Positions 34,575-43,859 of a stretch of DNA of 64,000 nt are shown here, piece by piece. This DNA comes from an uncultured Clostridia bacterium. Its GTDB lineage: Bacteria > Bacillota > Clostridia > Monoglobales > Monoglobaceae. The translations under genes and the position numbers were made by a program. The notes below the pieces were generated by a model. The model saw only the letters and a program-made list of their open reading frames with translations, did no database searches and was not told where the DNA came from. The stretch is from positions 1 to 64,000 of the forward strand of contig CAKSFQ010000005.1 of NCBI GenBank assembly GCA_934454115.1, in the 5' to 3' direction. The first letter of the stretch is position 1; every line of letters begins with the position of its first letter.

Positions 34575-35804
34575 ATGCGGGAGAGACAGGCCTTATCGGT
34601 CACGCAGGTGAATTTATATATCAAGGAAGTCATGAATCGGGACGATGTGCTGACCGATGTGCTGGTAAAAGGAGAATTGTCGAACTTTAAAGCACATTCC
34701 TCCGGCCACATGTACATGTCATTAAAGGACGAAACCGGCGTGATGCGCGCCGTGATGTTTCGCAGCAGCGCGGCAAAGCTGAACTTTAAGCCGCAAAACG
34801 GCATGAAGGTGGTCGCGCACGGAAGAGTCACCGTGTATGAACGGGACGGGCAGTATCAGCTCTACATCGATCATATGCAGCAGGACGGCATCGGCGATTT
34901 GTACGTTGCCTTTGAGCAGCTTAAAAATAAGCTGAGCGCCGAGGGGCTGTTTGACCCGGCGCACAAAAAGCCGCTGCCGAAGTATCCAAAACGCGTCGGC
35001 GTGGTGACGGCGCCGACCGGCGCGGCAATCCGGGATATCATCAATGTGCTGACCCGCCGTTTTTCCTATTCGGACGTGGTGCTGTACCCGGTGCTGGTAC
35101 AGGGCGAGAACGCCGCGCAGAGCATTGTCTCGGCCATTCGTTATATGAACGAGACGCACGGCGCGGATGTGTTGATTGTCGGCCGCGGCGGCGGTTCGAT
35201 TGAGGATCTTTGGGCGTTTAATGAGGAGATTGTGGCACGTGCCATCTATGACAGCGAAATCCCGATTATCTCGGCGGTGGGACACGAAATCGATTTTACC
35301 ATTGCAGATTTTGCGGCGGATTTGCGTGCGCCCACACCATCGGCTGCCGCGGAATTGGCAGTTCCGGCGCAGAGCGAGCTTAGCGAGAAGTTTCATAACG
35401 TATATGTAAGACTGTACGGACAGGTGCAGCGTATGCTGGAACGGAAGGAGCTGGAGCTGAAACGGTTCCGGGAGCGGCCGGCGCTTTTAAACCCGACCGT
35501 AAAGCTGGAGGAGCAGCAGATTTACATCGACCGTCTGCGTCAGGATTTTATCACCCGTGCCGAACGGGTGATGGAACAGAAAAAGAAAGAGCTTGGCATT
35601 TTAGCCTCTAAGCTGGACGGGCTGAGTCCATTGGGAACCCTGTCACGCGGCTATGCGGTGGCAAAAGGCGCGGACGGACGTGTGGTGCGTTCGGCAAAGC
35701 AGGTGAATATCGGGGACGAAATGACGGTTCTTTTGGAGGACGGCACAGTAAAAACGCGGGTTTTAGAGTGCGAAACAGGTGGAATTTTGACCGAAAAGGC
35801 GTAA
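34575..35804 (+). CDS. xseA: Exodeoxyribonuclease VII large subunit
   Basis: This 409-residue protein has an N-terminal OB-fold (about 5-100, LSVTQVNLYIKEVMNRD to QLYIDHMQQDG). The catalytic domain (about 120-330) contains GVVTAPTGAAIRDI and the conserved VGRGGGSIEDLWAFNEE and SAVGHEIDFTIADFAADLRAPTPSAAAEL. A coiled-coil and C-terminal strand region follow. With XseB it degrades single-stranded DNA in both directions in mismatch and recombination repair. GGAGG precedes ATG 34575. The length is slightly short of the usual 440-450 but all main motifs are present. Confidence 0.95.
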   Translation: MRERQALSVTQVNLYIKEVMNRDDVLTDVLVKGELSNFKAHSSGHMYMSLKDETGVMRAVMFRSSAAKLNFKPQNGMKVVAHGRVTVYERDGQYQLYIDHMQQDGIGDLYVAFEQLKNKLSAEGLFDPAHKKPLPKYPKRVGVVTAPTGAAIRDIINVLTRRFSYSDVVLYPVLVQGENAAQSIVSAIRYMNETHGADVLIVGRGGGSIEDLWAFNEEIVARAIYDSEIPIISAVGHEIDFTIADFAADLRAPTPSAAAELAVPAQSELSEKFHNVYVRLYGQVQRMLERKELELKRFRERPALLNPTVKLEEQQIYIDRLRQDFITRAERVMEQKKKELGILASKLDGLSPLGTLSRGYAVAKGADGRVVRSAKQVNIGDEMTVLLEDGTVKTRVLECETGGILTEKA

Positions 35805-35856
35805 AGCAAGCGCCTTGAGGGTGGGGTTTTAGCCGATAGATAAAGGAGTGAAGAAT

Positions 35857-36093
35857 ATGGATCAAAAGCAAAGCTTTGAGGCCAATTTAAAGGAATTGGA
35901 GGGCGTTGTCCGTGCACTGGAGGGAAACGAAACCTCGCTCGATGAGATGCTCGCGCTCTTTGAGCGCGGTATTCATCTGACCCAGGCGTGCACCGCGGCG
36001 CTGGAGCATGCACAGCAAAAAATAACCGTTTTAATGCAAAACCGTGAAAGCGGCGCAATGGAAGAGCAGCCGTTTGCGGGACTTGGAGAATAA
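35857..36093 (+). CDS. xseB: Exodeoxyribonuclease VII small subunit
   Basis: This 78-residue helical protein has FEANLKELEGVVRALEGNETSLDEMLALFERG, the signature of XseB, which binds the coiled-coil of the large subunit. ATG 35857 is chosen because AAAGGAG (35842-35848) gives normal spacing; a GTG at 35848 is part of that site. It ends 1 base before the ispA start, so coupled translation is likely. Confidence 0.93.
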   Translation: MDQKQSFEANLKELEGVVRALEGNETSLDEMLALFERGIHLTQACTAALEHAQQKITVLMQNRESGAMEEQPFAGLGE

Positions 36094-36094
36094 T

Positions 36095-36991
36095 ATGGAT
36101 TTTTCAAAGCAGTATCAAAACTATTTAGCGCCGGTTGAGCGGGAGATTGCGGCTGCCTTTCCGGTGCCGGATTTGCCGCAGAAGCATGTTTTTTCGGCGA
36201 TGCAGTACGGCATTTGCGGCGGCGGAAAGCGCATTCGTCCGGTACTGACCATGGCGGTCTGCGATATGCTTGGCGGCAACTTAAATGATGCGGCCAAAGC
36301 GGCCTGTGCCATTGAGGCGGTACATAACTATTCGCTGATTCATGACGATCTTCCTTGTATGGATAATGACGATCTGCGCCGCGGCCGGCCGACCTGTCAC
36401 AAGGTGTATGGCGAGGATATTGCGCTTTTAGCCGGGGACGGGCTTTTAAACTGTGCATTTGAGATTCTTGCAAACGCGTCGTGGGAAAGTCTGACTGCGG
36501 CAGAGGTACTGGCGTTGGTTCGGACGATTTCGTCCGCGTCCGGTGCCTTTGGCATGATCGGCGGACAGGTGATTGATTTGGAATCCGAAAACCGCACTGA
36601 TGTGACGCTGGCGGAGCTTCAGAATCTGCACCGGCATAAAACCGGGGATTTAATCTGTGCGGCGGCAGAGCTTGGATGTATCTGCGGTAAGCTGACGGAC
36701 GGGCAGAGCGATGAAAAGAAGAAAATCATTACCTATGCGGAAAAGCTGGGGCTTGCCTTTCAGATTAAAGACGATATCTTAGATGTTGTCGGTGATGAGA
36801 AGGTCTTGGGAAAGCCGATCGGCAGCGATGCGGCGCAGCATAAAAACACCTTTGTAACGCTTTTGGGACTGGCGGAGGCAGAAAAAGCCTTAACCACCCT
36901 GACCGACGAAGCAAAGTCGGCGCTTGACGGATTTAAAAATACTGCATTTTTATGCGCGTTTGCGGATTATTTATTAAATCGGAATTATTAA
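36095..36991 (+). CDS. ispA: Farnesyl/geranyl diphosphate synthase (polyprenyl synthetase)
   Basis: This 298-residue all-helical prenyltransferase has the first aspartate-rich motif DDLPCMDNDDLRRGRP (Asp84, Asp85, Asp90) and the second KDDILD near residue 227. It condenses isopentenyl and allylic diphosphates to short-chain prenyl diphosphates for quinone, undecaprenol and related lipids. ATG 36095 is preferred over a GTG at 36044 inside xseB; GGAG lies upstream. In many clostridia the next gene is dxs; here a YuiD-like gene follows instead. Confidence 0.93.
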   Translation: MDFSKQYQNYLAPVEREIAAAFPVPDLPQKHVFSAMQYGICGGGKRIRPVLTMAVCDMLGGNLNDAAKAACAIEAVHNYSLIHDDLPCMDNDDLRRGRPTCHKVYGEDIALLAGDGLLNCAFEILANASWESLTAAEVLALVRTISSASGAFGMIGGQVIDLESENRTDVTLAELQNLHRHKTGDLICAAAELGCICGKLTDGQSDEKKKIITYAEKLGLAFQIKDDILDVVGDEKVLGKPIGSDAAQHKNTFVTLLGLAEAEKALTTLTDEAKSALDGFKNTAFLCAFADYLLNRNY

Positions 36992-37000
36992 GGAGTCAGT

Positions 37001-37462
37001 ATGGAATACGTAAGACAATTTTTGGATAACAGAATATTTTTTGTGGTTCTTTTTGCCTGGATTTTCTCCTGTGTGCTCAAGGGGTTTTTGGTCTGGGTAA
37101 AGGACAAAAAACTGGACATGACGCGGTTTATGGGGCCGGGCGGCATGCCGTCGTCGCATTCGACCATCGTGACCAGCCTTGCGACCTGTATCGGTATCAA
37201 AATGGGCTTTGACAGCCCGGTGTTTGTGGTGTGCTGCGCCTTTGCACTGGTGGTGATGTACGATGCCTCCGGGGTGCGCCGTGCGGCAGGGCAGCAGGCA
37301 AAGATGATTAACATGATTATTGACGCGTGGGAGGAGAGCGATCCGCTGGAAAAGCAGATTCGCCTGAAAGAGCTGCTCGGTCACACGCCGCTGGAGGTGT
37401 TTGCCGGTGCGCTGCTCGGTATTGTGATTGCAGTTTTAGCGGCTGCGTGGATTGGACTTTAA
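37001..37462 (+). CDS. Divergent PAP2 family membrane protein (YuiD-like)
   Basis: This 153-residue membrane protein has about four hydrophobic segments and the conserved GPGGMPSSHSTIVTSL of the divergent PAP2 (DUF212/YuiD) family. VMYDASGVRRAAGQQAKMIN follows. These proteins resemble phosphatidic-acid phosphatases but have an altered active site, and their function is uncharacterised. Position behind ispA could suggest work on prenyl phosphates, but that is inference. AAGGAG precedes ATG 37001. Confidence 0.9.
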   Translation: MEYVRQFLDNRIFFVVLFAWIFSCVLKGFLVWVKDKKLDMTRFMGPGGMPSSHSTIVTSLATCIGIKMGFDSPVFVVCCAFALVVMYDASGVRRAAGQQAKMINMIIDAWEESDPLEKQIRLKELLGHTPLEVFAGALLGIVIAVLAAAWIGL

Positions 37463-37576
37463 GCAGCCAACGGATGTTTTATGTCCGAAAAAGAGACAGG
37501 CGGCACACGCAGAAATAAAGCCGATGCGGCCTTTGTCTTATCATTGGAAAAGAAACAAAACGAAAAGGGTGAGAAC

Positions 37577-39514
37577 ATGGTTGAGATAACGCTAAAAAAC
37601 GGCGAAAAGAAACAATATTCCAAGGGGACAACCCTGTATGAGATGGCCAAGGACATCAGCGAGGGCTTATGCAGGGCATGTATGGCGGCCAAGATGGACG
37701 GTGTTGTCCGGGATCTTCGGACTGCACCGGAACACGACTGCAGCGTATGCTTTTTAACCTGGGACGATGAAGAGGGACGCGCGGCGTACCGTCACACGGC
37801 GGCGCACGTTCTGGCGCAGGCGGTTAAGCGGCTCTACCCCGATACCTGCCTTGCCATCGGCCCGGCGATCGAAAACGGATTTTACTATGATTTTGATTTT
37901 GCATCGCCGATCAATGCGGCAGATCTTGAAAAAATAGAGGCGGAGATGCGCAGTATTATTAAGGAGAATTTGGAGATCACGCGGTTTTCCATGCCGCGCA
38001 GCGAGGCGCTCTCGTGGGCGGAGGCGCAAAACGAGCCGTATAAGAGAGAGCTGATTGCTGACCTTCCGGACGGAGAGGAAATCTCGTTTTACCGGCAAGG
38101 GGATTTTGTCGATTTATGTGCAGGGCCGCATCTGATGTCGACCGGAAGGCTCAAGGCAGTCAAACTGCAGTATACCGCCGGTGCGTATTGGCGCGGCGAT
38201 GAGAAGAACAAGATGCTGACCAGAATCTACGGCACGGCTTTTCCTAAAAAGTCGGAGCTTGATGCCTACCTTGCCATGCTGGAGGAGGCAAAAAAGAGAG
38301 ATCATAATAAGCTGGGACGTGAGCTTGGCTACTTTAAAACGGTGGATTACATCGGCCAGGGACTGCCGATCATGCTGCCCAAGGGCGCCAGAACCATTCA
38401 GCTTTTGCAGCGATTTGTGGAGGATGAGGAGCAGCGGCGCGGATATCTGCTGACCAAGACGCCGCTGATGGCAAAACGGGATTTATACAAGATTTCCGGA
38501 CATTGGGATCATTACCGTGACGGGATGTTTATTCTGGGCGACCCGGACGCAGAAAAAGAGGTTTTTGCGCTGCGGCCGATGACCTGTCCGTTCCAGTTTC
38601 AGGCATATCTTGCGGACATGCACAGCTATCGGGATTTGCCGCTGCGCTATAATGAGACGTCGACCCTGTTCCGCAACGAGGATTCCGGCGAGATGCACGG
38701 ACTGATTCGGGTGCGGCAGTTTACGATTTCCGAGGGACATTTGGCTTGCCGCCCGGATCAGCTGGAGGAAGAGTTTAAAGGCTGCGTTGATTTGGCAATC
38801 TATATGCTAAAGACCTTGGGTCTTGATGAGGATGTTTCCTACCGCTTTTCCAAATGGGACGAAAATAATAAAGAAAAATATATCGGCTCTGCTGACGAGT
38901 GGGAGCGGGTACAGGATCGGATGCGCGGTATTTTGGATCATATGGGACTTGATTATACCGAGGCAGACGGTGAGGCAGCGTTTTACGGTCCCAAGCTTGA
39001 TATCCAGATTAAAAATGTGTTCGGCAAGGAGGATACGCTGATTACCGTGCAGATTGATTTTCAACTGGCAGAGCGGTTCGGTATGGAATATGTGGACGCG
39101 GACGGGCAAAAACAGTATCCGTACGTGATTCACCGCACCTCGATCGGCTGCTATGAGCGGACGCTGGCGCTGCTGCTGGAGAAATATGCCGGTGCGCTGC
39201 CGACATGGATTGCGCCGGTACAGGTAAAGATTTTACCGATTTCCGAGCATTATCTTACCTATGCAAAAGGCATCAAAGAGACCATGATGGATCAGGGAAT
39301 CCGAGTGGAGCTGGATGACCGCAACGAGAAAATCGGCTATAAGATCCGTGAGGCGCAGCTGGAGAAGATCCCCTACATGGTAATTGTCGGAGAAAAGGAA
39401 CAGGCAGAGAACGCCGTTTCTGTCCGTTCCCGGAAAGACGGCGACTGCGGCGCGATGACGCTTGACGATTTTCTTGCCGCATTGCGGGAGGAGATCCGGA
39501 CGCGGCAGAGGTAG
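37577..39514 (+). CDS. thrS: Threonyl-tRNA synthetase
   Basis: This 645-residue protein has a TGS domain (1-65), an editing domain (about 70-240) with HTAAHVLAQAV and the later CAGPHLMSTG, and a class II catalytic core (about 270-530). The core contains MTCPFQFQ (zinc cysteine), motif 2 RYNETSTLFRNEDSGEMHGLIRVRQFT and motif 3 HRTSIGCYERTLALLLE. An anticodon-binding domain closes the protein. It charges tRNA-Thr. ATG 37577 after AAAGGGTGAG is chosen; an in-frame ATG at 37481 would add 32 residues absent from the family. No T-box leader is visible in the 114-base gap upstream. Confidence 0.95.
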   Translation: MVEITLKNGEKKQYSKGTTLYEMAKDISEGLCRACMAAKMDGVVRDLRTAPEHDCSVCFLTWDDEEGRAAYRHTAAHVLAQAVKRLYPDTCLAIGPAIENGFYYDFDFASPINAADLEKIEAEMRSIIKENLEITRFSMPRSEALSWAEAQNEPYKRELIADLPDGEEISFYRQGDFVDLCAGPHLMSTGRLKAVKLQYTAGAYWRGDEKNKMLTRIYGTAFPKKSELDAYLAMLEEAKKRDHNKLGRELGYFKTVDYIGQGLPIMLPKGARTIQLLQRFVEDEEQRRGYLLTKTPLMAKRDLYKISGHWDHYRDGMFILGDPDAEKEVFALRPMTCPFQFQAYLADMHSYRDLPLRYNETSTLFRNEDSGEMHGLIRVRQFTISEGHLACRPDQLEEEFKGCVDLAIYMLKTLGLDEDVSYRFSKWDENNKEKYIGSADEWERVQDRMRGILDHMGLDYTEADGEAAFYGPKLDIQIKNVFGKEDTLITVQIDFQLAERFGMEYVDADGQKQYPYVIHRTSIGCYERTLALLLEKYAGALPTWIAPVQVKILPISEHYLTYAKGIKETMMDQGIRVELDDRNEKIGYKIREAQLEKIPYMVIVGEKEQAENAVSVRSRKDGDCGAMTLDDFLAALREEIRTRQR

Positions 39515-39550
39515 ATGCTTTAAAAAATAAAAATATTGCGCAAAATGTCC

Positions 39551-39579
39551 TTGCTATTTCCTTGCCTTTGTGATATAAT
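39551..39579 (+). promoter_or_regulatory. Promoter of the SRP RNA gene
   Basis: TTGCTA (39551-39556), a 17-base spacer and TATAAT (39574-39579) end seven bases before the start of the RNA. This is a strong vegetative promoter, as expected for an abundant housekeeping RNA. Confidence 0.85.
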
Positions 39580-39585
39580 AACCCG

Positions 39586-39860
39586 GTCATGCTAAATTGG
39601 GGCGGTAGCGGTGTCCTGTAACCCTCAATCCGCTATAGAGGGGATGAAAACTTGTCATGAGGGATAGCCGTGTCCGGTCTGCCCTGTTCAAGTGGTGTTG
39701 ACGGTCTGGTCTTACGCAATCGGAACCTGTGAACCTCGTCAGGGCGGGAACGCAGCAGCGATAAGCAGTCATTCCGATGTGCCGTGAGGGCGCCAGACCC
39801 GAGCTTACTGTTCAGGTAACGCGGGTGCTGTTGTTTCAAAGGCAAGCGCATGACTTTTTT
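39586..39860 (+). ncRNA. ffs: Signal recognition particle RNA, large Gram-positive type
   Basis: The RNA is about 270 bases long with an Alu domain. GTCATGC at 39586-39592 closes with GCATGAC at 39848-39854. The Alu part reads GGGGCGGTAGCGGTG then CCTGTAACC, matching the Bacillus scRNA pattern. The S domain apical loop contains GAACCTCGTCAGGGCGGGAA and GCAGCAGCGATAAG (39732-39770 region), which bind Ffh. GTGCCGTGAGGG follows. A T run after the closing stem ends transcription. It lies upstream of dnaX, the conserved position in Firmicutes. The S-domain tetraloop region differs slightly from the commonest GGAA form. Confidence 0.95.
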
Positions 39861-39983
39861 ATGTAGAAAACACTTTGTCTAAGACCTGGTATCGGCATCA
39901 AAGATACAAATAGATTGGCTGAAACGGGGCAGCATAGCCCCTGCCTGAAAAGGCAAAATTCTGACCGACCGGAGGTGAGTGAT

Positions 39984-41720
39984 ATGTCCAGTTCCTATCG
40001 GGCATTATATCGTAAATGGCGACCCATGACCTTTTCGGATATCGTGGGACAAAACCATGTTTCCGATACGCTAAAGCATGGGATTGCCGCAGGGAGAATC
40101 ACGCATGCCTATCTGTTTTGCGGCACGCGCGGCACGGGTAAGACCTCAACGGCAAAAATCTTTTCGCGCGCGGTCAACTGTGAACACCCCATCGACGGCG
40201 AACCATGTAACGAATGTCCGACCTGCCGCGGTATTTTAGACGGCAGTATCATGGATGTTTATGAGATGGACGCGGCCAGTAACCGCGGCGTGGAGAATAT
40301 TCGTGAAATTCGGGACGAGGTCATCTATACGCCGGCCGGATGCACCTATAAGGTTTATATCATTGACGAGGTGCATATGCTCACCCAGGAGGCGTTTAAC
40401 GCCCTGCTAAAAACACTGGAGGAGCCGCCGGCGCATGCCTTGTTCATCCTTGCAACGACAGAGCCGAATAAGCTTCCGGCGACCGTGCTTTCCCGGTGTC
40501 AGCGGTTTGATTTCCGGCGGATCAGCGTTTTGGATATTGCGTCCCGTCTGCGTCAAATTGCAGAGGCGGAGAAGATTCCTGCCTCTGAGGACGCCCTGGA
40601 ACTGGTGGCAGAACTCGGCGACGGTTCGATGCGTGACGCGCTCAGCATCCTGGATCAGTGCGCCGCCTTTGAACAGGAGAATCTTACCGCCGCTAAAGTA
40701 AGTGAAATTGTCGGGATTGCGGATCCGAAAACCCTGTTTTCGATTGTGGACGCCATCGCGGACGGCGATGCGCAGACGGCGTTGCTCAGTGCGGATGCCC
40801 TGTTTCAGAAGGGAAAAGAAGTCCGGAACTTTTTGGAGGAGTTGAGCGCGCATCTCAGAAACCTGCTGATCTGTAAGTCCACAGCACAGCCGGAGCAGCT
40901 GCTGGAGCGCAGCAAAGAGACGGTGCAAAAATATCAGGAGCAGGCAGAAGGACTTTCGGCAGAGCGGCTGATTTTTATGATTAAGATGCTTGGCGAGGCA
41001 ACGGCGAGAGCCAAGTGGATGACAACGCCGCGGCTTGCCGCCGAAATGGCGCTGATTCAGCTGGCGAATCCCAAATACAGTAGTGAAAACGAGGCGCTGC
41101 TTGCGCGGATTGAAAAGCTGGAACGCATGGTCTCCGGCGGTGTTCCGGCGGCGGCCGTACAGATGGCGGCGCGGTCGAACGGGAGCGCCGAAAAACAGAA
41201 GGAGACAGAAAAGGAAACAAAGGCTGCGCCTGCCAGGGCGGACGCACCGCCCTGGCAGGAGGAAGAAAAACCGCCGATAGCGACGGCGCGTGCCGATGCG
41301 GCAGCAGCGGAGGACCAAGCGGCTGCTGCGGAAAGAAACGCGGATCAGGGCGCAGCGGCAGAGACGGCCGCTGCCTGGGGCTTTTGGGCGGACGCCTTGC
41401 AGGAAATCAAAGAGGAGAGTAAATCGCTCTTTGCTTTTTTGTATAATGCCAAGGCGTACCAAAACGGCAGTGTGATCGAACTGGAGCTGAACAGTCAGGT
41501 GGCCTTTGGACGCATTGCAAAGCCGGAAGGGATTTCCTATCTCTCCAAATTATTCAGCCGCGTCTGCGGCAGTACGGTTACGGTCAAGGCGTATATGGAG
41601 GGCGCGCGGCCGCTCCCAAAAGAAGAAAAGAAAGAGCCGGAGACAGGCATTCTTGATATTGCAAAGAAGAAAGAACTGTTTGGAGACCGGATGACGGTGA
41701 TAAAAAACGAGGAAGAGTAA
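39984..41720 (+). CDS. dnaX: DNA polymerase III subunits gamma and tau
   Basis: This 578-residue clamp-loader ATPase has Walker A GTRGTGKT (residues 47-54), a zinc module with Cys66, Cys75, Cys78 and Cys81, Walker [11 protein letters not shown], sensor 1 [19 protein letters not shown] and the domain III helices. A variable Ala/Glu/Lys-rich linker (about 400-475) precedes a C-terminal tau-like domain. It loads the beta clamp and tethers polymerase. ATG 39984 follows GGAGGTGAGTGAT; the open frame back to 39915 runs through the gap after the SRP RNA. I see no convincing programmed frameshift site, so one product is assumed. Confidence 0.95.
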   Translation: MSSSYRALYRKWRPMTFSDIVGQNHVSDTLKHGIAAGRITHAYLFCGTRGTGKTSTAKIFSRAVNCEHPIDGEPCNECPTCRGILDGSIMDVYEMDAASNRGVENIREIRDEVIYTPAGCTYKVYIIDEVHMLTQEAFNALLKTLEEPPAHALFILATTEPNKLPATVLSRCQRFDFRRISVLDIASRLRQIAEAEKIPASEDALELVAELGDGSMRDALSILDQCAAFEQENLTAAKVSEIVGIADPKTLFSIVDAIADGDAQTALLSADALFQKGKEVRNFLEELSAHLRNLLICKSTAQPEQLLERSKETVQKYQEQAEGLSAERLIFMIKMLGEATARAKWMTTPRLAAEMALIQLANPKYSSENEALLARIEKLERMVSGGVPAAAVQMAARSNGSAEKQKETEKETKAAPARADAPPWQEEEKPPIATARADAAAAEDQAAAAERNADQGAAAETAAAWGFWADALQEIKEESKSLFAFLYNAKAYQNGSVIELELNSQVAFGRIAKPEGISYLSKLFSRVCGSTVTVKAYMEGARPLPKEEKKEPETGILDIAKKKELFGDRMTVIKNEEE

Positions 41721-41740
41721 AACGAAAGGGGTCATGGAGC

Positions 41741-42085
41741 ATGGCAAAGGGCGGTTTTCCCCGCGGTATGGGCGGCGGCAATATGAATCAGCTGATGAAG
41801 CAGGCACAAAAAATGCAGGAGCAGATGGCAAAGATGCAGGAGGAGATGGAAAACAAGACCTATGAGGCAACCGCCGGCGGCGGTGCGGTCAAGGTGACGT
41901 TTTCCGGCAAGCGCGAGCTGACCGAGGTCATCTTAAAGCCGGAGGTTGTCGATCCGGACGATATTGAGATGCTGCAGGATTTGATGATTGCGGCGGTGAA
42001 TGAGGCGCTTCGCAACATGGAGGCCGACAGTGCGTCGCAGATGGGACAGTTAACCGGCGGATTGAATATTCCCGGGCTGTTTTAA
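41741..42085 (+). CDS. YbaB/EbfC family nucleoid-associated protein
   Basis: This 114-residue protein has the YbaB core (about 10-100): [32 protein letters not shown], then [32 protein letters not shown]. It binds DNA as a dimer. It follows dnaX in the classic dnaX-ybaB-recR order, but recR is not the next gene here. The N-terminal glycine-rich stretch ([15 protein letters not shown]) is usual for the family. ATG 41741 is used. Confidence 0.93.
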   Translation: MAKGGFPRGMGGGNMNQLMKQAQKMQEQMAKMQEEMENKTYEATAGGGAVKVTFSGKRELTEVILKPEVVDPDDIEMLQDLMIAAVNEALRNMEADSASQMGQLTGGLNIPGLF

Positions 42086-42098
42086 GGAGGATAAGACA

Positions 42099-42983
42099 AT
42101 GATTGTTACGATTGCAAAGGGAGATGTTTCGGCGGCGGTTGACAGTCACGGCGCCCAGCTGATTTCCATGAAAAAGGGCGATAAAGAATACATTTGGCAG
42201 CGCGACCCCAAATTTTGGGCAAGCTGCGCGCCGATTTTGTTTCCGGTGGTCGGCCGGCTGCGTGACGGCGTTTTGCGGATTGACGGCAAGGATTATCCCA
42301 TGCCCACGCACGGCTTTGTAAAGGATATGGAGCTTACGGTTAGCGCACAGAGTGAGAGTGCGGTGACCTTTTCCCTGACCGACAGCGAAAAAACCAAGGA
42401 ATTTTATCCCTGGAGTTTTTCTTTCTCGGTGACCTTCTCGGTGGAGGGCGACAAGCTGACCGTTTCTTTCGCGGTTGAAAACCGCGATGATAAGACGATG
42501 ATCTTTGGACTTGGCGGTCACCCGGCATTTAATGTGCCGATGGAGGATGGCGCAGCATTTACCGATTATCAGCTGGTCTTTGAAAAAGAAGAACGGCTGG
42601 ACACCGATATCTGCAACATGGAGACGATCGAGATATACGGCGACGAGAAAAAGACCGTTTTAGACGGCGGCAGAACGCTGCCGCTGGTGCGCAGCCTGTT
42701 TAACGGGGACGCACTGATCTTTGAAGATATCGCGTCGCGCAGCGTGGATCTTGTCCATAAAGACACCAAGAAGGGAATCCGTTTTGCTTACGGCGATTTT
42801 CCGATTCTTGCGGTCTGGACGCGCGGCGAACCGCAGGAGGCGCCGTATGTTTGCTTAGAGCCGTGGTACAGCATGGGCTTCCGCCGCGGCGAGGGCACGG
42901 ACATCAACGATAAGTACGGCATGCAGCATTTGGAGCCGGGAAAGACCTTTGCGGCAGCGTTCTCGGCTGAAATATTAGACTAA
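42099..42983 (+). CDS. Aldose 1-epimerase family protein (LacX-like)
   Basis: This 294-residue protein has the galactose-mutarotase-like beta-sandwich fold of the LacX/YeaD subgroup. IWQRDPKFWASCAPILFPVVGRLRDG and the conserved histidine segment PMPTHGFVKDMEL are seen early, and GLGGHPAFNVPM near residues 133-144 supplies the second catalytic histidine. A conserved glutamate follows near LEPWYSMGF. It likely interconverts anomers of a sugar or hexose phosphate in the cytoplasm. AAGGAGG precedes the ATG. Its location before kduI suggests work in uronate or hexose use. Confidence 0.87.
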   Translation: MIVTIAKGDVSAAVDSHGAQLISMKKGDKEYIWQRDPKFWASCAPILFPVVGRLRDGVLRIDGKDYPMPTHGFVKDMELTVSAQSESAVTFSLTDSEKTKEFYPWSFSFSVTFSVEGDKLTVSFAVENRDDKTMIFGLGGHPAFNVPMEDGAAFTDYQLVFEKEERLDTDICNMETIEIYGDEKKTVLDGGRTLPLVRSLFNGDALIFEDIASRSVDLVHKDTKKGIRFAYGDFPILAVWTRGEPQEAPYVCLEPWYSMGFRRGEGTDINDKYGMQHLEPGKTFAAAFSAEILD

Positions 42984-43010
42984 AATTTACAAAAGAAAGG
43001 TTGATTTTAA

Positions 43011-43847
43011 ATGGATATCGAAATCAGAAACCCCTGGCATCCGGAGGATGCCAAGCATTATACTACCGACCGTATGAGAAACGATTTTTTGATTCAGGAT
43101 TTGTTCACGCCGGACAAGGTGCGCCTGGTTTACAGTCATGTGGATCGGATTATTGTCGGCGGTATTTGCCCCGCGCGCGAGACCTTAAAGCTGGAAGCCG
43201 GTCACGAACTTGGCGTGGACTATTTTCTGGAGCGCCGCGAGCTCGGTGTGATTAACGTTGGCGGCGCCGGCACGGTCATCTTAGACGGCGAAGAATTCGA
43301 CCTTGACCACAAGGACGGCCTGTACGCCGGCCTTGGCATCAAAGAGGTGGCTTTTCGCAGCAAGGATCCGGAAAACCCGGCAAAATTCTATATGAATTCC
43401 GCGCCGGCACACCGCAAATGCCCCACGGTGAAGATTACACTGGAGATGGCAAACAAGCGGCATTTAGGCTCGGTCGAAGAATGCAATAAGCGTACCATCA
43501 ACCAGTACATTCACCCGGCGGTTTGCGAAAGCTGCCAGCTTTCGATGGGCATGACGGCGCTTGAGGTCGGCAGTAACTGGAACACCATGCCCTGCCACAC
43601 CCACGAACGCCGTATGGAGGTTTACTTCTACTTTGAACTGGGCGAGGAGGACGTTGTCTTTCATATGATGGGTGAGCCGCAGGAGACCCGTCATATCGTG
43701 ATGCGCAATGAAGAGGCGGTAATTTCACCGAGTTGGTCGATCCACAGCGGCGTCGGCACCAAAAACTATACCTTTATCTGGGGTATGGTGGGCGAGAACC
43801 AGACTTTTGACGATATGGATCACGTAGCGATGCAGGATATTCGTTAG
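43011..43847 (+). CDS. kduI: 4-deoxy-L-threo-5-hexosulose-uronate ketol-isomerase
   Basis: This 278-residue cupin-type isomerase has the zinc ligands His196, His198 and Glu203 in [12 protein letters not shown] and His245 in SWSIHSG. These are the same positions as in the Escherichia coli enzyme. It converts 5-keto-4-deoxyuronate to 3-deoxy-D-glycero-2,5-hexodiulosonate during breakdown of unsaturated uronates from pectin or glycosaminoglycan lyases. The lyase at 9914 could supply such substrates. kduD is not in the window. GAAAGG precedes ATG 43011. It lies in one unit with the epimerase and the next gene. Confidence 0.95.
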   Translation: MDIEIRNPWHPEDAKHYTTDRMRNDFLIQDLFTPDKVRLVYSHVDRIIVGGICPARETLKLEAGHELGVDYFLERRELGVINVGGAGTVILDGEEFDLDHKDGLYAGLGIKEVAFRSKDPENPAKFYMNSAPAHRKCPTVKITLEMANKRHLGSVEECNKRTINQYIHPAVCESCQLSMGMTALEVGSNWNTMPCHTHERRMEVYFYFELGEEDVVFHMMGEPQETRHIVMRNEEAVISPSWSIHSGVGTKNYTFIWGMVGENQTFDDMDHVAMQDIR

Positions 43848-43859
43848 GAGGTATCATCA

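Noticed and set aside
37463-37576. T-box riboswitch before thrS
   Set aside because: The gap is only about 114 bases and has no specifier stem, T-box sequence or antiterminator/terminator pair.
41150-41420. Programmed frameshift in dnaX giving gamma
   Set aside because: The linker has short A runs but no convincing slippery heptamer with a downstream hairpin; a single product is assumed.
40407-41462. 351-codon minus-strand frame over dnaX
   Set aside because: Arg-rich shadow of a well conserved gene.
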